From positions 124,001 through 188,000 of the forward strand of contig JAIYDL010000007.1 of the NCBI GenBank assembly GCA_027487515.1: a stretch of 64,000 nt of DNA, written 5' to 3'. The notes under the pieces were generated by a model. It did not search any database and was not told the DNA's origin. It saw only the letters and a program-made list of their open reading frames with translations. Origin of the DNA: Pseudomonadota bacterium (GTDB taxonomy: Bacteria > Bdellovibrionota > Bacteriovoracia > Bacteriovoracales > Bacteriovoracaceae). A program made the translations under genes and the position numbers. The first letter of the stretch is position 1. Each line of letters starts with the position of its first letter. Shown here piece by piece: positions 43,304-52,474 of this stretch.

Positions 43304-44032
43304 TTAAAGAACGATCTCAGTGGGTAACAGTATTTCACTCGGCGACACGAAGCGAACGTTCACCATCGGCGCCAGTAATTTTTTGATCTCAATCTGGAGC
43401 CCGCTCTTGAGCTCCAGGTCAGCCGCGAAGGGGGAAAGCCATTCCGCCGTGACCGAATAGAATCCGACATCCTCGAGGCCATTTTCAATGAGCCACTGGT
43501 TCAGGTCCTGGCGAGAAAGACAGGTCGAGAAGAGGATCGGAACGCGTTGGTCAAAGCGTCCGAGTTCGTTCATTTTTTTGATCTCGTTGACTTGGTTGAG
43601 GGCCATGTACCGGTCAAGCCAGATGACGTCCACTTTGTTGGCGCTGGCCGGAAGTTTCAGAGTCCGCACCCCTCCACGAACACTCTCGAGCGAATTCGAG
43701 AAGAACGCGGCCTCCTCCACCGGCTTCACAAACCGCATCGTCGTGGACCGGAAATAGGATTCGAGGCGATCGTTGTACTGGGCCTGGAGTTCGATCAGCT
43801 CCGGGTACTTGAGGTCATAGGTTTTCCCAAGCTTCCCGAGGTCGAGGTACTGAAACGAATGCTTTTTGAAACACTGCCCAGACGCGGAACCGTTGGCCCA
43901 GGCGGGGAGCTCCGGCAAGAAGTACTGCTCAAGCCCCGAGGTCTGGTACGGAACTTGTTCGACGTCCTTTCGAAGCTCAGGTCCGGAGCAGCTAGTGAGA
44001 ATCAGTAGGAGAAAAAAGCTTAAAGATTTCAT
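43304..44032 (-). CDS. Hypothetical lipoprotein
   Basis: A 242-residue predicted lipoprotein: the hydrophobic leader ends LTSC, with Cys15 after KSLSFFLLLILTS. The mature part has LELQAQYNDRLESYF and a region DVIWLDRYMALNQVNEIKKM. Function unknown. Its 5' end overlaps the upstream Rossmann-type gene by 41 bp and its 3' end is 13 bp from the cyclophilin gene, so the three are probably co-transcribed. Confidence 0.7.
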   Translation of the reverse strand: MKSLSFFLLLILTSCSGPELRKDVEQVPYQTSGLEQYFLPELPAWANGSASGQCFKKHSFQYLDLGKLGKTYDLKYPELIELQAQYNDRLESYFRSTTMRFVKPVEEAAFFSNSLESVRGGVRTLKLPASANKVDVIWLDRYMALNQVNEIKKMNELGRFDQRVPILFSTCLSRQDLNQWLIENGLEDVGFYSVTAEWLSPFAADLELKSGLQIEIKKLLAPMVNVRFVSPSEILLPTEIVL

Positions 44033-45272
44033 CTTCGATTCCTTCTAGGTGTTCGAGGTCTCGCTCCCACGGGCGCGCCAGATTGGGTCGCGTCGGAGTG
44101 GACTCAAAATGACCCGGTTCATCGGGGTCGATTGCCAGGAGAGAGAGGTCCTTCCGCGCGTGCGCGACGAAAATTCGGTCGCAGCCCACGGTCTTCAAGT
44201 CAAGGTCGTTATTCTGCGGGTGCTTTTTCCCGAGGCGGAACTCTGGCCGCTCGAGGGTCAGGAAGAGGCGGCGGCGATCGATGAGCTCGTCGATGGCGGT
44301 CACGTTATGGCCCGAGAAGAAATTCACCCGAGGGATCGGTTCAGACGGGCGCGGGATCTTCGCTTGGACAAAGTCATCGAGCTCCTGCCACTCCCGGAGT
44401 TTCCGGGTGAAGAGGTCGATCTCCTCGGCGTACTCCTCGTCCAACTTCTCGAAGAGAGTAGTGAGTTTCTCGCCGGTCACCGGATTGGCACTCCGGAGGA
44501 ACTCCTGGAAGGGGACCTCTTCTGTCGTGATGATAAAAAGCATCGACCGCGGATCCCGCAGCCAGTCCGAGAGCCGGAGGAGAATCTCCGCCGCAAGAGA
44601 ATCCGACCCTACGAGCGCGAGTTCGCGCTCGTCTGCAGTCGGAGCAAGGCCAGCAGCGACGGGTAGGGCCTCCAGAGCGTAGTGCACTTTCGGAGGCCTT
44701 CGGCCTTCACCTAACGCACGGCCAGTCACAGAGGCCGAGGCACGATCGAGGTCTCCTCGCAGGTCAAGGACCAGGTCGTAATCTTGATACATCTCAATGC
44801 TGCTCGTAAGAGAGCTGATGAATTCCTCGGTGAGCCGCTGGTACGTCTCGGGGTTCGAATCCTTCTGCTGCTCGATGAAATCCTTGGGGTTCACCCGGAA
44901 GATAATCCGGAACAAATCCAGAAACCGTGAGCGCTCGGGGATGACCTCGCGGGGAGCGAGGAAGCGCTTCGCCACACTCACAACCTCATCCGTCTTCACT
45001 TCCTGCTGAGCACGGAGATAATCCGTTAAGGGCTTCGCGTAAGTCTCTTGCCACTCACCCCAGCTAAACGACTTCGGCAAGTAGCGCTGATTGAGTTCCC
45101 GAAGAACACCGTGTCCGTGATCACTTGTGAAGGCAAGAGGCTCGAGGCCTGGAGATGCAAAGTGAGATGGATCCAGTCGATCCTGGTACCAGGTGAGGGC
45201 CGCACCATGCAGATGGAACCGGAGGGCCGCTTCGAGGGCCAGGGGTGAGTTTCCAAGGATCGCCAATTTCAT
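43992..45272 (-). CDS. Hypothetical protein with N-terminal Rossmann-like motif
   Basis: A 426-residue protein. It opens KLAILGNSPLALEAALRF, a G-x-x-x-x-A dinucleotide-like fold start, but it lacks a full GxGxxG, so FAD or NAD binding is uncertain. A second segment (LALVGSDSLAAEILLRL) resembles another Rossmann strand-turn. The rest is helical and acidic. I do not recognise the family. ATG 45272 is preferred to the ORF start at 45290. It is first in the unit with the lipoprotein and cyclophilin genes. Confidence 0.6.
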   Translation of the reverse strand: MKLAILGNSPLALEAALRFHLHGAALTWYQDRLDPSHFASPGLEPLAFTSDHGHGVLRELNQRYLPKSFSWGEWQETYAKPLTDYLRAQQEVKTDEVVSVAKRFLAPREVIPERSRFLDLFRIIFRVNPKDFIEQQKDSNPETYQRLTEEFISSLTSSIEMYQDYDLVLDLRGDLDRASASVTGRALGEGRRPPKVHYALEALPVAAGLAPTADERELALVGSDSLAAEILLRLSDWLRDPRSMLFIITTEEVPFQEFLRSANPVTGEKLTTLFEKLDEEYAEEIDLFTRKLREWQELDDFVQAKIPRPSEPIPRVNFFSGHNVTAIDELIDRRRLFLTLERPEFRLGKKHPQNNDLDLKTVGCDRIFVAHARKDLSLLAIDPDEPGHFESTPTRPNLARPWERDLEHLEGIEDEIFKLFSPTDSH

Positions 45273-45386
45273 AAGGCCCGATCGTAGCAAAAATTACAGA
45301 TAAGGGCGATGGATTACGACACTAGTGGCGACGCGTTGTATGGATTTTCAACGGGCCCCCCGAACGGGAAGCCCGAGGGACATGAG

Positions 45387-45851
45387 CTATAAAAAGAAGA
45401 CCTTAGACTCACCCTTATCAAGGCATGAGAATTCGGCGTATTGGTAGATGAAATTGATGAAGCTCGAGAGCGCAGCAAAACTCGGCAGAGACGTGTCGAA
45501 CTCCCCCCCAAGACGAAGCCAGGCGTCTCCCTGCTGATCGACGTACTCGCTGGCGTGACGAATCGTGACCACCGCCGGAAGGTAAGAGCCCTTGGTAAAG
45601 AAGAGCTTCAGCGTGAGCTCAGTGCCACCCTTAAACTGATTCTTGGCCTTCGCTGAAAACGGAACCTGAAACTGGCAGCCGACCTTCGAGATGTCGAGGA
45701 GCTTAATGGGAAACCCAGCTCCTTGATCGTCGATCACTGTGTAAACGCCAAGGAACTCTTGAAACACAACGCGCTCGAAAGTCCGCCGCTTCTGTTCGAT
45801 GTTCTTCATCCGCTTTTCGTTAAAATCGACAACTTTCTTATCGTCAGACAT
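45387..45851 (-). CDS. PilZ-domain protein
   Basis: A 154-residue protein with the c-di-GMP-binding PilZ features: an Arg pair region QKRRTFERVVF before the barrel and DISKVGCQF (D-x-S-x-x-G) after it. The beta-barrel strand pattern continues to DAWLRLGGEF. A basic-acidic N-terminus (SDDKKVVDFNEKRMKN) leads. A few further residues after the domain (FINFIYQYAEFSCLDK) are not typical. It is probably a c-di-GMP effector. It stands between the murI unit and the Rossmann-type gene. Confidence 0.82.
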   Translation of the reverse strand: MSDDKKVVDFNEKRMKNIEQKRRTFERVVFQEFLGVYTVIDDQGAGFPIKLLDISKVGCQFQVPFSAKAKNQFKGGTELTLKLFFTKGSYLPAVVTIRHASEYVDQQGDAWLRLGGEFDTSLPSFAALSSFINFIYQYAEFSCLDKGESKVFFL

Positions 45852-45928
45852 GGTCTCTCCTTGGACGTGCTCAGACGGCTTATCGTCCGGGAACAGGAGA
45901 GACCTGAGAGAAAAGGCGTGCTTAGGAG

Positions 45929-46729
45929 TTAGAGGACAACTTTTTCCAGCCGACCGATGGGCTCAGGATCCATGAGCTGAGTCGCCAGGCGCTCGAAGTG
46001 ATCCGTGAGGTCCGTGATACAGACCCGAATCTGTCGGGTATTCCCGAGAGAAGAGGCAGGAACCGTACCGTTCTGAAAGAGCTCCCTCAACTCGGCCGCC
46101 AGCACTTCCCCGCTTTCTACCAGCCGGACCTCGGGACCTAAAACCTTCCGCAGGTCTCCGCGAAGCACCGGGTAGTGGGTGCACCCGAGGATGACTGTTT
46201 TGATGTTCTCTTGCTTAATCTTTTGAAGATAGCGAAGGGCCACGAGTTCCGTAATGAGATCCCCAACCACTCCTTCCTCGACCAAGGGAACAAAGAGCGG
46301 ACAGGCCGTTTCAATGACCTCGACCAAAGGGTCAAGGCCCTTCAAGGTCGTCGCGTAGGCGCCGGAGCGCACAGTGGCCGAGGTCCCGAGGACGGCGATT
46401 CTTTTATCCCTTCCTGCGGCCGCGAGGGCCGCTCGGGAACCCGGAACAATAACGTTCAACAGTGGGATCCCGTCGAAGTCTTCCTCTCCCAGAAACACCG
46501 TCGACGCCGAGTTACAAGCGATGATCAGCGCTTTCACATCCTGGGCCTTGAGGAATTTCAGAATCTGAAGGCCGTACTTCCGGATGGTCTCCGGCGACTT
46601 GTTGCCGTACGGAAGGCGGGCAATGTCGCCCAGGTAGCAGAACGATTCTTGAGGAAACTTTTCGGCCAGAACCTTCAGAACCGTCAGACCACCGAGACCC
46701 GAGTCAAAGATACCAATGGAGCCACTCAT
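45929..46729 (-). CDS. murI: Glutamate racemase
   Basis: Converts L- to D-glutamate for peptidoglycan. Signature blocks are GIFDSGLGGLTVLK (catalytic Asp region), GDIARLPYGNKS, IACNSAST (first catalytic Cys) and LGCTHYP (second Cys). The 266 residues are normal. Its start overlaps the stop of the epimerase-type gene by ATGA, so it is the third gene of that unit. Confidence 0.95.
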   Translation of the reverse strand: MSGSIGIFDSGLGGLTVLKVLAEKFPQESFCYLGDIARLPYGNKSPETIRKYGLQILKFLKAQDVKALIIACNSASTVFLGEEDFDGIPLLNVIVPGSRAALAAAGRDKRIAVLGTSATVRSGAYATTLKGLDPLVEVIETACPLFVPLVEEGVVGDLITELVALRYLQKIKQENIKTVILGCTHYPVLRGDLRKVLGPEVRLVESGEVLAAELRELFQNGTVPASSLGNTRQIRVCITDLTDHFERLATQLMDPEPIGRLEKVVL

Positions 46730-47763
46730 GGTGACTTCCTCGAGAGAATATCCTTCAAGCGCGTGACGCGCTCGAGGTTCTTAAGGACCTGGGGTGCCAG
46801 GAGCCCAGACTGCGTCAGCACTTTGTCAGACAATAGGTGCTTTAAGAAGTCCTTCTCCCAGATCGGAGCGTAGTGCGTCGTGGAGCCTGCACGGGCAAGG
46901 TCCATCGCGGTCCTCACCGTCATCGGCTCAATGCTAGGAAAAGTTTTTCGTGCCAAGCCATTCGTCACCACCGTCGGGTGCTCGAGGCTCTCAGTGAGTT
47001 TTCGCCCAATCTGGGCGTGCTCCGGGATAGCGTAGTCGAGCGCGCGCGTGAGGACTTTCACTTCCACATCCGGGAGCTTGAGCTTCATCCGACGAAGGCC
47101 CGCTAACTCAGCGTAGAGGTCGAGGAGTTCGCCGTACGTGACGGCCTCGGGTCCTCCGATCTCGAAGACTTTATGGCCGGGAGCATGGAGCTTCAGCGCC
47201 TCGTCAAGGTAGCGGAGTAGGTCTCCCAGGCCCAGAGGCTGGCAGGGTTGAGACAGGAGCGTCATGTCTGGTCGCACTGGAAAGCGCTCCGAGATCGCCT
47301 TGATCATCTCGAACGAAAGGGATCCTTCCCCAAGAATAATGCTGGCCCGAAACTCGATGACGGAGAGTCCACTTGACCCGAGGATCGCTCCCGTGAGGTG
47401 GCGACTCCGCAGGTGAGGAGAGAGGTCCAATGATTCAGGGCCAAGACCCCCGAGGTAGATCACCCCGGCCCCACTCGGTCTGATCCAGTTGACGAAGTTC
47501 ACCGCCGCAAGAGACTCGTGGTACTCAAAGAGGCCCTCTTCCGCTTTCAGTCCGTGGACCAAGTAGTACGCTCGGTCGATGGCGCCCAGGGAAGGCAACG
47601 AGTCCGGTTGGAGAAGGTCCCCTTGGACCCAGGTCACTCCGTTCGGTTGCTTTTCTTTGCGCTCCGTCCGGACGAGGCCCGTGACGTGATGGCCCTGCTC
47701 TACTAACTGCTGGATAAGGGCTTGCCCAACGAAGCCATTTGCTCCGGTGACCAGGATCTTCAT
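46726..47763 (-). CDS. NAD(P)-binding protein, atypical SDR/NmrA-like (copy 2)
   Basis: A 345-residue Rossmann protein beginning KILVTGANGFVGQALI (TGxxGxxG). A YYLVHGL region replaces the usual SDR YxxxK centre, and FEIGGPEAVTYGELLDLY is shared with the neighbouring paralogue. It resembles the YbjT/NmrA-type complex-I-like oxidoreductase group; substrate unknown. ATG 47763 overlaps the upstream paralogue's stop, and the 3' end overlaps murI. Confidence 0.8.
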   Translation of the reverse strand: MKILVTGANGFVGQALIQQLVEQGHHVTGLVRTERKEKQPNGVTWVQGDLLQPDSLPSLGAIDRAYYLVHGLKAEEGLFEYHESLAAVNFVNWIRPSGAGVIYLGGLGPESLDLSPHLRSRHLTGAILGSSGLSVIEFRASIILGEGSLSFEMIKAISERFPVRPDMTLLSQPCQPLGLGDLLRYLDEALKLHAPGHKVFEIGGPEAVTYGELLDLYAELAGLRRMKLKLPDVEVKVLTRALDYAIPEHAQIGRKLTESLEHPTVVTNGLARKTFPSIEPMTVRTAMDLARAGSTTHYAPIWEKDFLKHLLSDKVLTQSGLLAPQVLKNLERVTRLKDILSRKSP

Positions 47764-49139
47764 ACTCTTCCCTTTGGTTGCGAAATTACGTGCCACTTCA
47801 GGTGTTCCCCGAAGGCCTTCATAACAATCAGATGAACGAGCGCCTGACTCCAGCGGTAAATGAACCACGGAAGTGCTGGACGAAACTCATGGAGTGCTGC
47901 CATGACGTAGCGACGATTAAGCACCTCACGAAACTCGAGTCGCCCGCGGTCCATGGTCCCAGAGAGGAGGCCCCCGACCACATAAAGAAGCTGCCGGTCC
48001 GGCGTGCTCCGCTCGACGCTCTTCTCGAGGACCAGGATCGCTACGGAGGGATGGAGGAGGTAGAACACACAGCGATTCCCCAGGATCCGAACACTGACCA
48101 GTGTGGAGAAGAAAAAAGGCAGCCAGTGGAAATACTCCTGCGCGACCCACTCCGCGTTCCGCCCCTCTGGCAAGACCAGACGCTGGATCGATCGGACGTC
48201 ATTCGCTGAAGGCCGGTAGGCCCGGTACGAGGACTGCGATTTCTCCAGAAGACCGGTCTCGAGCATCTCGTCCAGGCCCGTTTGGAGGTCTTCCGGATGG
48301 GGCCAGGTATGGTTCTTCGTCGGGAGCATCTCGTGGCGCAGGCTCAGCACCAGGGGGTAGACCAGATCCCGCGGCACACCGGTGATGAGCGAGACCCAGA
48401 AGCGCGAGATCCCGAGCGGGATGACGTTCAGAGTGAGGAGAGTTGTCGTCTTGCGGATCTTGCTCGCAGCTCTCGCGATGAGGCCCTGGTAGGTCACGAC
48501 TTCGGGCCCGGCGATGTCATAAATCTGTCCCTGGATCGCCACGTCCTGGTGACTTCGCTCGAGGGCATTGATGACATCACTGAGCGCCACAGGCTGGGAG
48601 CGGGTGCTCGTCCAGGCCGGACAAATCATGATCGGCAAGCGTTCAATCAACCGCTGAAGGATAGTAAACGAAGAACCGTTGGGTCCGATGATGAGTCCCG
48701 CTCGGAGTACGGTGGTGCGAATCGGAGACTGCCGGAACGTCTCCTCGACCTCAAGGCGACTCCGGAGGTGCCAGGAGAGTTCGACGTTCGGAGGGATCAT
48801 GCCTCCGAGGTAAATAATGTGCTCGAGACCATTGGCGTGGCCCGCGCGGATGAAGTTATCTGCCATGATGAGGTCGAAGTCATAGAACGTGCCCTGCGAG
48901 AGCGACGCCGATGGAAGCATCGAGTGAACCAAGTAGAAGCCCTCTACGCAGCCCTCCATCGCTTCGGAGATGTCTTTGAGGGAAAAGAGGTCGCACTTCT
49001 TCCACGCAAGCCGCGGGTGGTGAGACTCGCGCGCGCCACGAGAGAGTGCTACGATCTGGAGCTCCGGATCGTTCAGGAGACGGTCGATGAGGGCCCGACC
49101 AATGAAGCCACTGGCGCCAGCGATGAGGATTTTTCTCAT
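47760..49139 (-). CDS. NAD(P)-binding protein with DUF2867-like C-terminus (copy 1)
   Basis: A 459-residue protein. The N-terminal half starts KILIAGASGFIGRALID and shares YLVHSML and IYDIAGPEVVTYQGLI with the next gene, showing tandem paralogy. The C-terminal extension (about 310-459: SYRAYRPSANDVRSIQRL, WYR-type GGLLSGTMDRGRLEFREV) matches the DUF2867 region of YbjT-type proteins, often with a hydrophobic end. It heads the three-gene unit with the shorter paralogue and murI. Confidence 0.82.
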   Translation of the reverse strand: MRKILIAGASGFIGRALIDRLLNDPELQIVALSRGARESHHPRLAWKKCDLFSLKDISEAMEGCVEGFYLVHSMLPSASLSQGTFYDFDLIMADNFIRAGHANGLEHIIYLGGMIPPNVELSWHLRSRLEVEETFRQSPIRTTVLRAGLIIGPNGSSFTILQRLIERLPIMICPAWTSTRSQPVALSDVINALERSHQDVAIQGQIYDIAGPEVVTYQGLIARAASKIRKTTTLLTLNVIPLGISRFWVSLITGVPRDLVYPLVLSLRHEMLPTKNHTWPHPEDLQTGLDEMLETGLLEKSQSSYRAYRPSANDVRSIQRLVLPEGRNAEWVAQEYFHWLPFFFSTLVSVRILGNRCVFYLLHPSVAILVLEKSVERSTPDRQLLYVVGGLLSGTMDRGRLEFREVLNRRYVMAALHEFRPALPWFIYRWSQALVHLIVMKAFGEHLKWHVISQPKGRV

Positions 49140-49223
49140 ATATTCCTGTGATTACTTTCTCGACTGTAGCATAATCGATCTGTGACTGAAACGCCATGAA
49201 CGCGTTAGGCCTGGAGGAACTCG

Positions 49224-49994
49224 ATGATCCTGCTGAGAATTCTACCCGGGGTCTTAAAGGAGTTGGCAAAGCACGTCCCGACGGTCCTCTTCCAGACCGT
49301 TGAGTGGAGCGAGCTCGCCGCTGAAATCCCTAAGCTCTCCCGCCGCCTTGTGCAAAATGAAGGTTACGATGAGCTTTACCACGCGCAGCTCGAGCTCCTC
49401 GCTCCGCAGGGTATTCATCTCACAAATCAGCCGCTCACTTCGTCTCAGTTCATGACCCCGAAGAGCTGTGGGGAGCAACTGCTGACACTCTATTTTGTCC
49501 AGCTTTTTTCTACCACTGGTCTCTTCCTCGACCTCCGGCCTCAGCACTTCAACGAAGAGAAAAGTGGTCTCACCTGGCATCCCACGGGCCTCTGGACCCA
49601 GCTTGATGAAGGATTTCGTCAGGGCCTACTTAAGGTGTACGAGGGGTTCTACCTCGAAAACGATGAGCGCTACTACGAGGGCCTCGAGGGAATCGGACTG
49701 CTTAAGCCGAACTTTGACAGAGAGGAGAAGCAACAGCTCGGAGACCTCTTCCGTGCTCAGTTCGGGAGTGCTCTCGACCAGGACATGAAATTCGATCTCG
49801 AGCACCTGAAGGACTCGATCGTCGGACTTTCGAACTTCATGCTGCTTAAAAAATTGACCATCTCAAAAGACTTTCTCTACCTCGGCATTTACCTCGTGAC
49901 CCTTTACGCGAGTCTGGAGCACCTCGGGGAGAGCTACCCCGTGAAGAAAATCTACCTCGGAGTCCGAGACCGCTTCACTTCTGCGAGAGCTTAA
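49224..49994 (+). CDS. Hypothetical protein
   Basis: A 256-residue, largely helical protein that I cannot place. Notable stretches are the hydrophobic N-terminus MILLRILPGVLKELAKHV, LLTLYFVQLFSTTGLFLDLR, and FYLENDERYYEGLEGIGLLKP. No catalytic motif is evident. Its 3' end overlaps the convergent HAD gene by 20 bp. Codon use and length support a real gene. Confidence 0.6.
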   Translation: MILLRILPGVLKELAKHVPTVLFQTVEWSELAAEIPKLSRRLVQNEGYDELYHAQLELLAPQGIHLTNQPLTSSQFMTPKSCGEQLLTLYFVQLFSTTGLFLDLRPQHFNEEKSGLTWHPTGLWTQLDEGFRQGLLKVYEGFYLENDERYYEGLEGIGLLKPNFDREEKQQLGDLFRAQFGSALDQDMKFDLEHLKDSIVGLSNFMLLKKLTISKDFLYLGIYLVTLYASLEHLGESYPVKKIYLGVRDRFTSARA

Positions 49995-50622
49995 GAAGCG
50001 ATCGCGCCTCCGTAAAGTCGTGGAGGATGAGGTCGGTCTTGACTGTAAGTTCGGTCGCTCGATGCGACGTCGCCACCCCCACGATGCGACATCCGGCCCG
50101 CGCCCCGGACTCCAACCCTGCCAGAGAGTCTTCAAACACGACACAGTCTTGCGGGTCAAGACCTAGTTTTATGGCGCAGAGTTGGTACACCTGGGGATCC
50201 GGCTTGCCGCGCTCAACCATGGATCCATCGACGATGACCTCAAAGTAGGAACGAAGCTTAAGTGTGTCCAAAGTGAAGTCCACATTGCTGGTCGGGGCAG
50301 AGGTCCCAAGAGCGATGCGAACACGCTGCTTCCGAAGATACTCCAGGAAGTCAATCAGGCCCACATGAGGGCGCATTTCGGGCCGGTAAATGGTCTGATA
50401 GAGACCTTCCTTCTCCTCCGCATAGCGCTTCGCCTCCTCGGGGCTTATCCGGCCGAAGATCATGTGAAAGAGGTCCGCATTGGTCTTACCGTTGAACGTT
50501 TCCCGGTAAATTTCTTCGTTCAGTGTGAAGCGGTACTTCTCCGCAAAGGACATCCACGCGCGGAAGTGATACTGATGGTTATCGACGACGACTCCGTCCA
50601 TATCAAAGATCGCAGCTTTCAT
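49975..50622 (-). CDS. HAD-superfamily phosphatase (beta-phosphoglucomutase-like)
   Basis: A 215-residue HAD hydrolase, subfamily I. It shows the nucleophile motif FDMDGVVVDNHQ (Asp8, Asp10), LGTSAPTSN (motif II), GKPDPQVYQ (motif III Lys) and VFEDSLAGLESGA (motif IV). It has a cap domain like beta-phosphoglucomutase. It starts 15 bp after the GNAT gene on the same strand, so it may be the last gene of the isocyanide operon; its substrate is unknown. The 3' end overlaps a convergent gene. Confidence 0.9.
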   Translation of the reverse strand: MKAAIFDMDGVVVDNHQYHFRAWMSFAEKYRFTLNEEIYRETFNGKTNADLFHMIFGRISPEEAKRYAEEKEGLYQTIYRPEMRPHVGLIDFLEYLRKQRVRIALGTSAPTSNVDFTLDTLKLRSYFEVIVDGSMVERGKPDPQVYQLCAIKLGLDPQDCVVFEDSLAGLESGARAGCRIVGVATSHRATELTVKTDLILHDFTEARSLLKLSQK

Positions 50623-50637
50623 TTCTCGCCTCCCCTG

Positions 50638-51210
50638 CTAGTCGAGAACAGCATACCCGTAGACTTCGCCTGCTCCTAGGAAAAAACCACGATGCCGCGT
50701 CCAGAAAAAGCTCGGCCGTAGCGGACAGCGAGCGCGGGCGCCGAGTAAGAGTTGATGCGTAAGGCCTCTTCCCCGTGCCTGGGGCGCCACTGCGAGGTTA
50801 AAGAGAAAGGTCGCTCCTGGCGCCTCACCAACGAGGAGAGAGGCGACGATCTCCCCCTCCTCCTCAAGCCAAAGGTGCCAGTGCGGAAGTTGGTGGGTCA
50901 TGAGAAACGGAAGCAGCCGGCGAAGAAAGGGGATGGCCTCGGGATTCGCGTATTCATGAAAACCCCAGAACGCCTCCCGTTTGAACGCGAGCGGAAGCTC
51001 CTCCTGCTGAAGCTCCGAGCTTCTTTGAGTGCCCAAGGGGGAGAAGTAGCAGAGCCATCGACCGGCGGATTCTGCCGAAGGCCCACCGAGGATCAGGTTC
51101 CTCGTCCCAAAGCGCGGCGACATGAGAGGCTCCGGAAATCCCGGAAGCTCGAAGTTGCATCCATCTTGAGTCCAGGCCCCGAACATCTCTTGCCAGTACT
51201 TTTGAATCAC
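50638..51210 (-). CDS. GNAT-fold N-acetyltransferase in isocyanide operon
   Basis: A 190-residue protein with a C-terminal GNAT core: LWLEEEGEIVASLLVGEAPG then FLFNLAVAPQARGRGLTHQLL (acetyl-CoA loop R-x-x-G-x-G). The first 90 residues are not part of a minimal GNAT fold and include two Trp-rich segments. Its ATG overlaps the P450 stop, so it is coupled to the isocyanide genes. A tailoring acetylation of the product is the natural inference. Confidence 0.82.
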   Translation of the reverse strand: MIQKYWQEMFGAWTQDGCNFELPGFPEPLMSPRFGTRNLILGGPSAESAGRWLCYFSPLGTQRSSELQQEELPLAFKREAFWGFHEYANPEAIPFLRRLLPFLMTHQLPHWHLWLEEEGEIVASLLVGEAPGATFLFNLAVAPQARGRGLTHQLLLGARARCPLRPSFFWTRHRGFFLGAGEVYGYAVLD

Positions 51211-52466
51211 ACGAGCTCCAATTGCAGTTGGGAGAAGCCTGAAAATGAGAGGGAGTAATGATCCCGGATCGCCTTCGACTTCTCCCCCACCCTAAACTCC
51301 GGGAGCTCCCGCAGAAGCTCCTCAAAGAGCGACTGCATCTCCATCCGCGCAAGCCTCGCTCCGATGCAATAGTGTGCACCGTGCCCGTAGGCGAAGTGCG
51401 GCGTCTTGCGCCGGATCTCAACCGCCTCCGGGCGCTCCGCCTCTGGGAGATCACGGTTCACCGCATGAGAGGAGATGAACACCACTTCGCCAGGGAGAAT
51501 CTCCTGACCTCCGATCACCGCTCTCTCTCGCGCGACCCGAAAGATAAACGTCACCGCGGGATCGAAGCGTTTAAACTCTTCCAGCATCCCAGGAATGAGC
51601 TTCGGGTCCTGCCGAACTTCACCCTGGATCTGGGGATCCGAGGCCAGGAGGAACATGCAGTTGTTCATCTGATCCGTCGTGGTCGCCATGCCGGCGACGA
51701 GCATCATGATAAGCTGAGAGACAACTTCTTCGTCGGTGAGCCCCGTCACCGCCTGCATCCGGAGCATCAGGGACACGTAATCATCGGCGGGTTCTCGGCG
51801 GCGCTTGGCAACGAGTTCGGTGAAGTAAACTTTCAGTGACCGAGCGGCAGCATTGACTTCGATTCCGTCTTCGTTTCGGTACTGGGAGGCCCCTCCGAAG
51901 AAGCCGGTCATGACATTTGACCAGTGTAGGAAGTCTGCTCGGTCTCCCGCAGGAATTGAAAACAAGTCGGCCAGGACCGTCGCCGGCAACTTCTTCGATA
52001 TCATCTCCACAAAATCGAAAGACGCAAGGCCCTTCACATCGGCCACCAGCGCGTGGATCGCCTCATGCATGACCGACCGAAAGCGCTCAAGCACATGCTC
52101 CTCGAACCCCGCAGCGGCAGCTCGCCGCCGACGGGCATGGTCCTCGTCGTCGCTCATGACCATCATCTTCTTTACGACCCCGAAGAAGTCCTGCACCAGC
52201 GAGAGGTCGAGGTTGGGCATGCGAGACACGAAGAACGAGCCCCGGTCCGCCGAAAAGGCCTGGGACGTGAGAACCTCCCGGGCCTGGGCCGCCCGGGTGA
52301 TGACGTGGAAGTTTCCTTTTTCCCAGAAGTAAATTTCACCGAAGCTTCTCACGTAATCGGCAAACCGCTGAGGAAACTCATCCGTGCTCGATGCCCGTTT
52401 GAAATCGTGAAACCCAGCGCCGCTCGTCGTGGTCCGCCGAGACTGCTCTGTTAACTCTGTGGTCAT
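51207..52466 (-). CDS. Cytochrome P450 in isocyanide operon
   Basis: A 419-residue soluble bacterial P450. The haem-binding motif FAYGHGAHYCIGARLAR carries the axial Cys367. The K-helix ExxR is EEFKR, and the I-helix AGMATTTDQ keeps the Thr of oxygen activation. The N-terminus has no membrane anchor, so it needs ferredoxin/flavodoxin partners from elsewhere. It lies 8 bp after the oxygenase gene. It probably oxidises the isocyanide intermediate or its amino-acid precursor. Confidence 0.93.
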   Translation of the reverse strand: MTTELTEQSRRTTTSGAGFHDFKRASSTDEFPQRFADYVRSFGEIYFWEKGNFHVITRAAQAREVLTSQAFSADRGSFFVSRMPNLDLSLVQDFFGVVKKMMVMSDDEDHARRRRAAAAGFEEHVLERFRSVMHEAIHALVADVKGLASFDFVEMISKKLPATVLADLFSIPAGDRADFLHWSNVMTGFFGGASQYRNEDGIEVNAAARSLKVYFTELVAKRRREPADDYVSLMLRMQAVTGLTDEEVVSQLIMMLVAGMATTTDQMNNCMFLLASDPQIQGEVRQDPKLIPGMLEEFKRFDPAVTFIFRVARERAVIGGQEILPGEVVFISSHAVNRDLPEAERPEAVEIRRKTPHFAYGHGAHYCIGARLARMEMQSLFEELLRELPEFRVGEKSKAIRDHYSLSFSGFSQLQLELV

Positions 52467-52474
52467 ACTCGCTC

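Noticed and set aside
48282-49151. 289-codon frame opposite the YbjT-like gene
   Set aside because: Antisense shadow with no motif.
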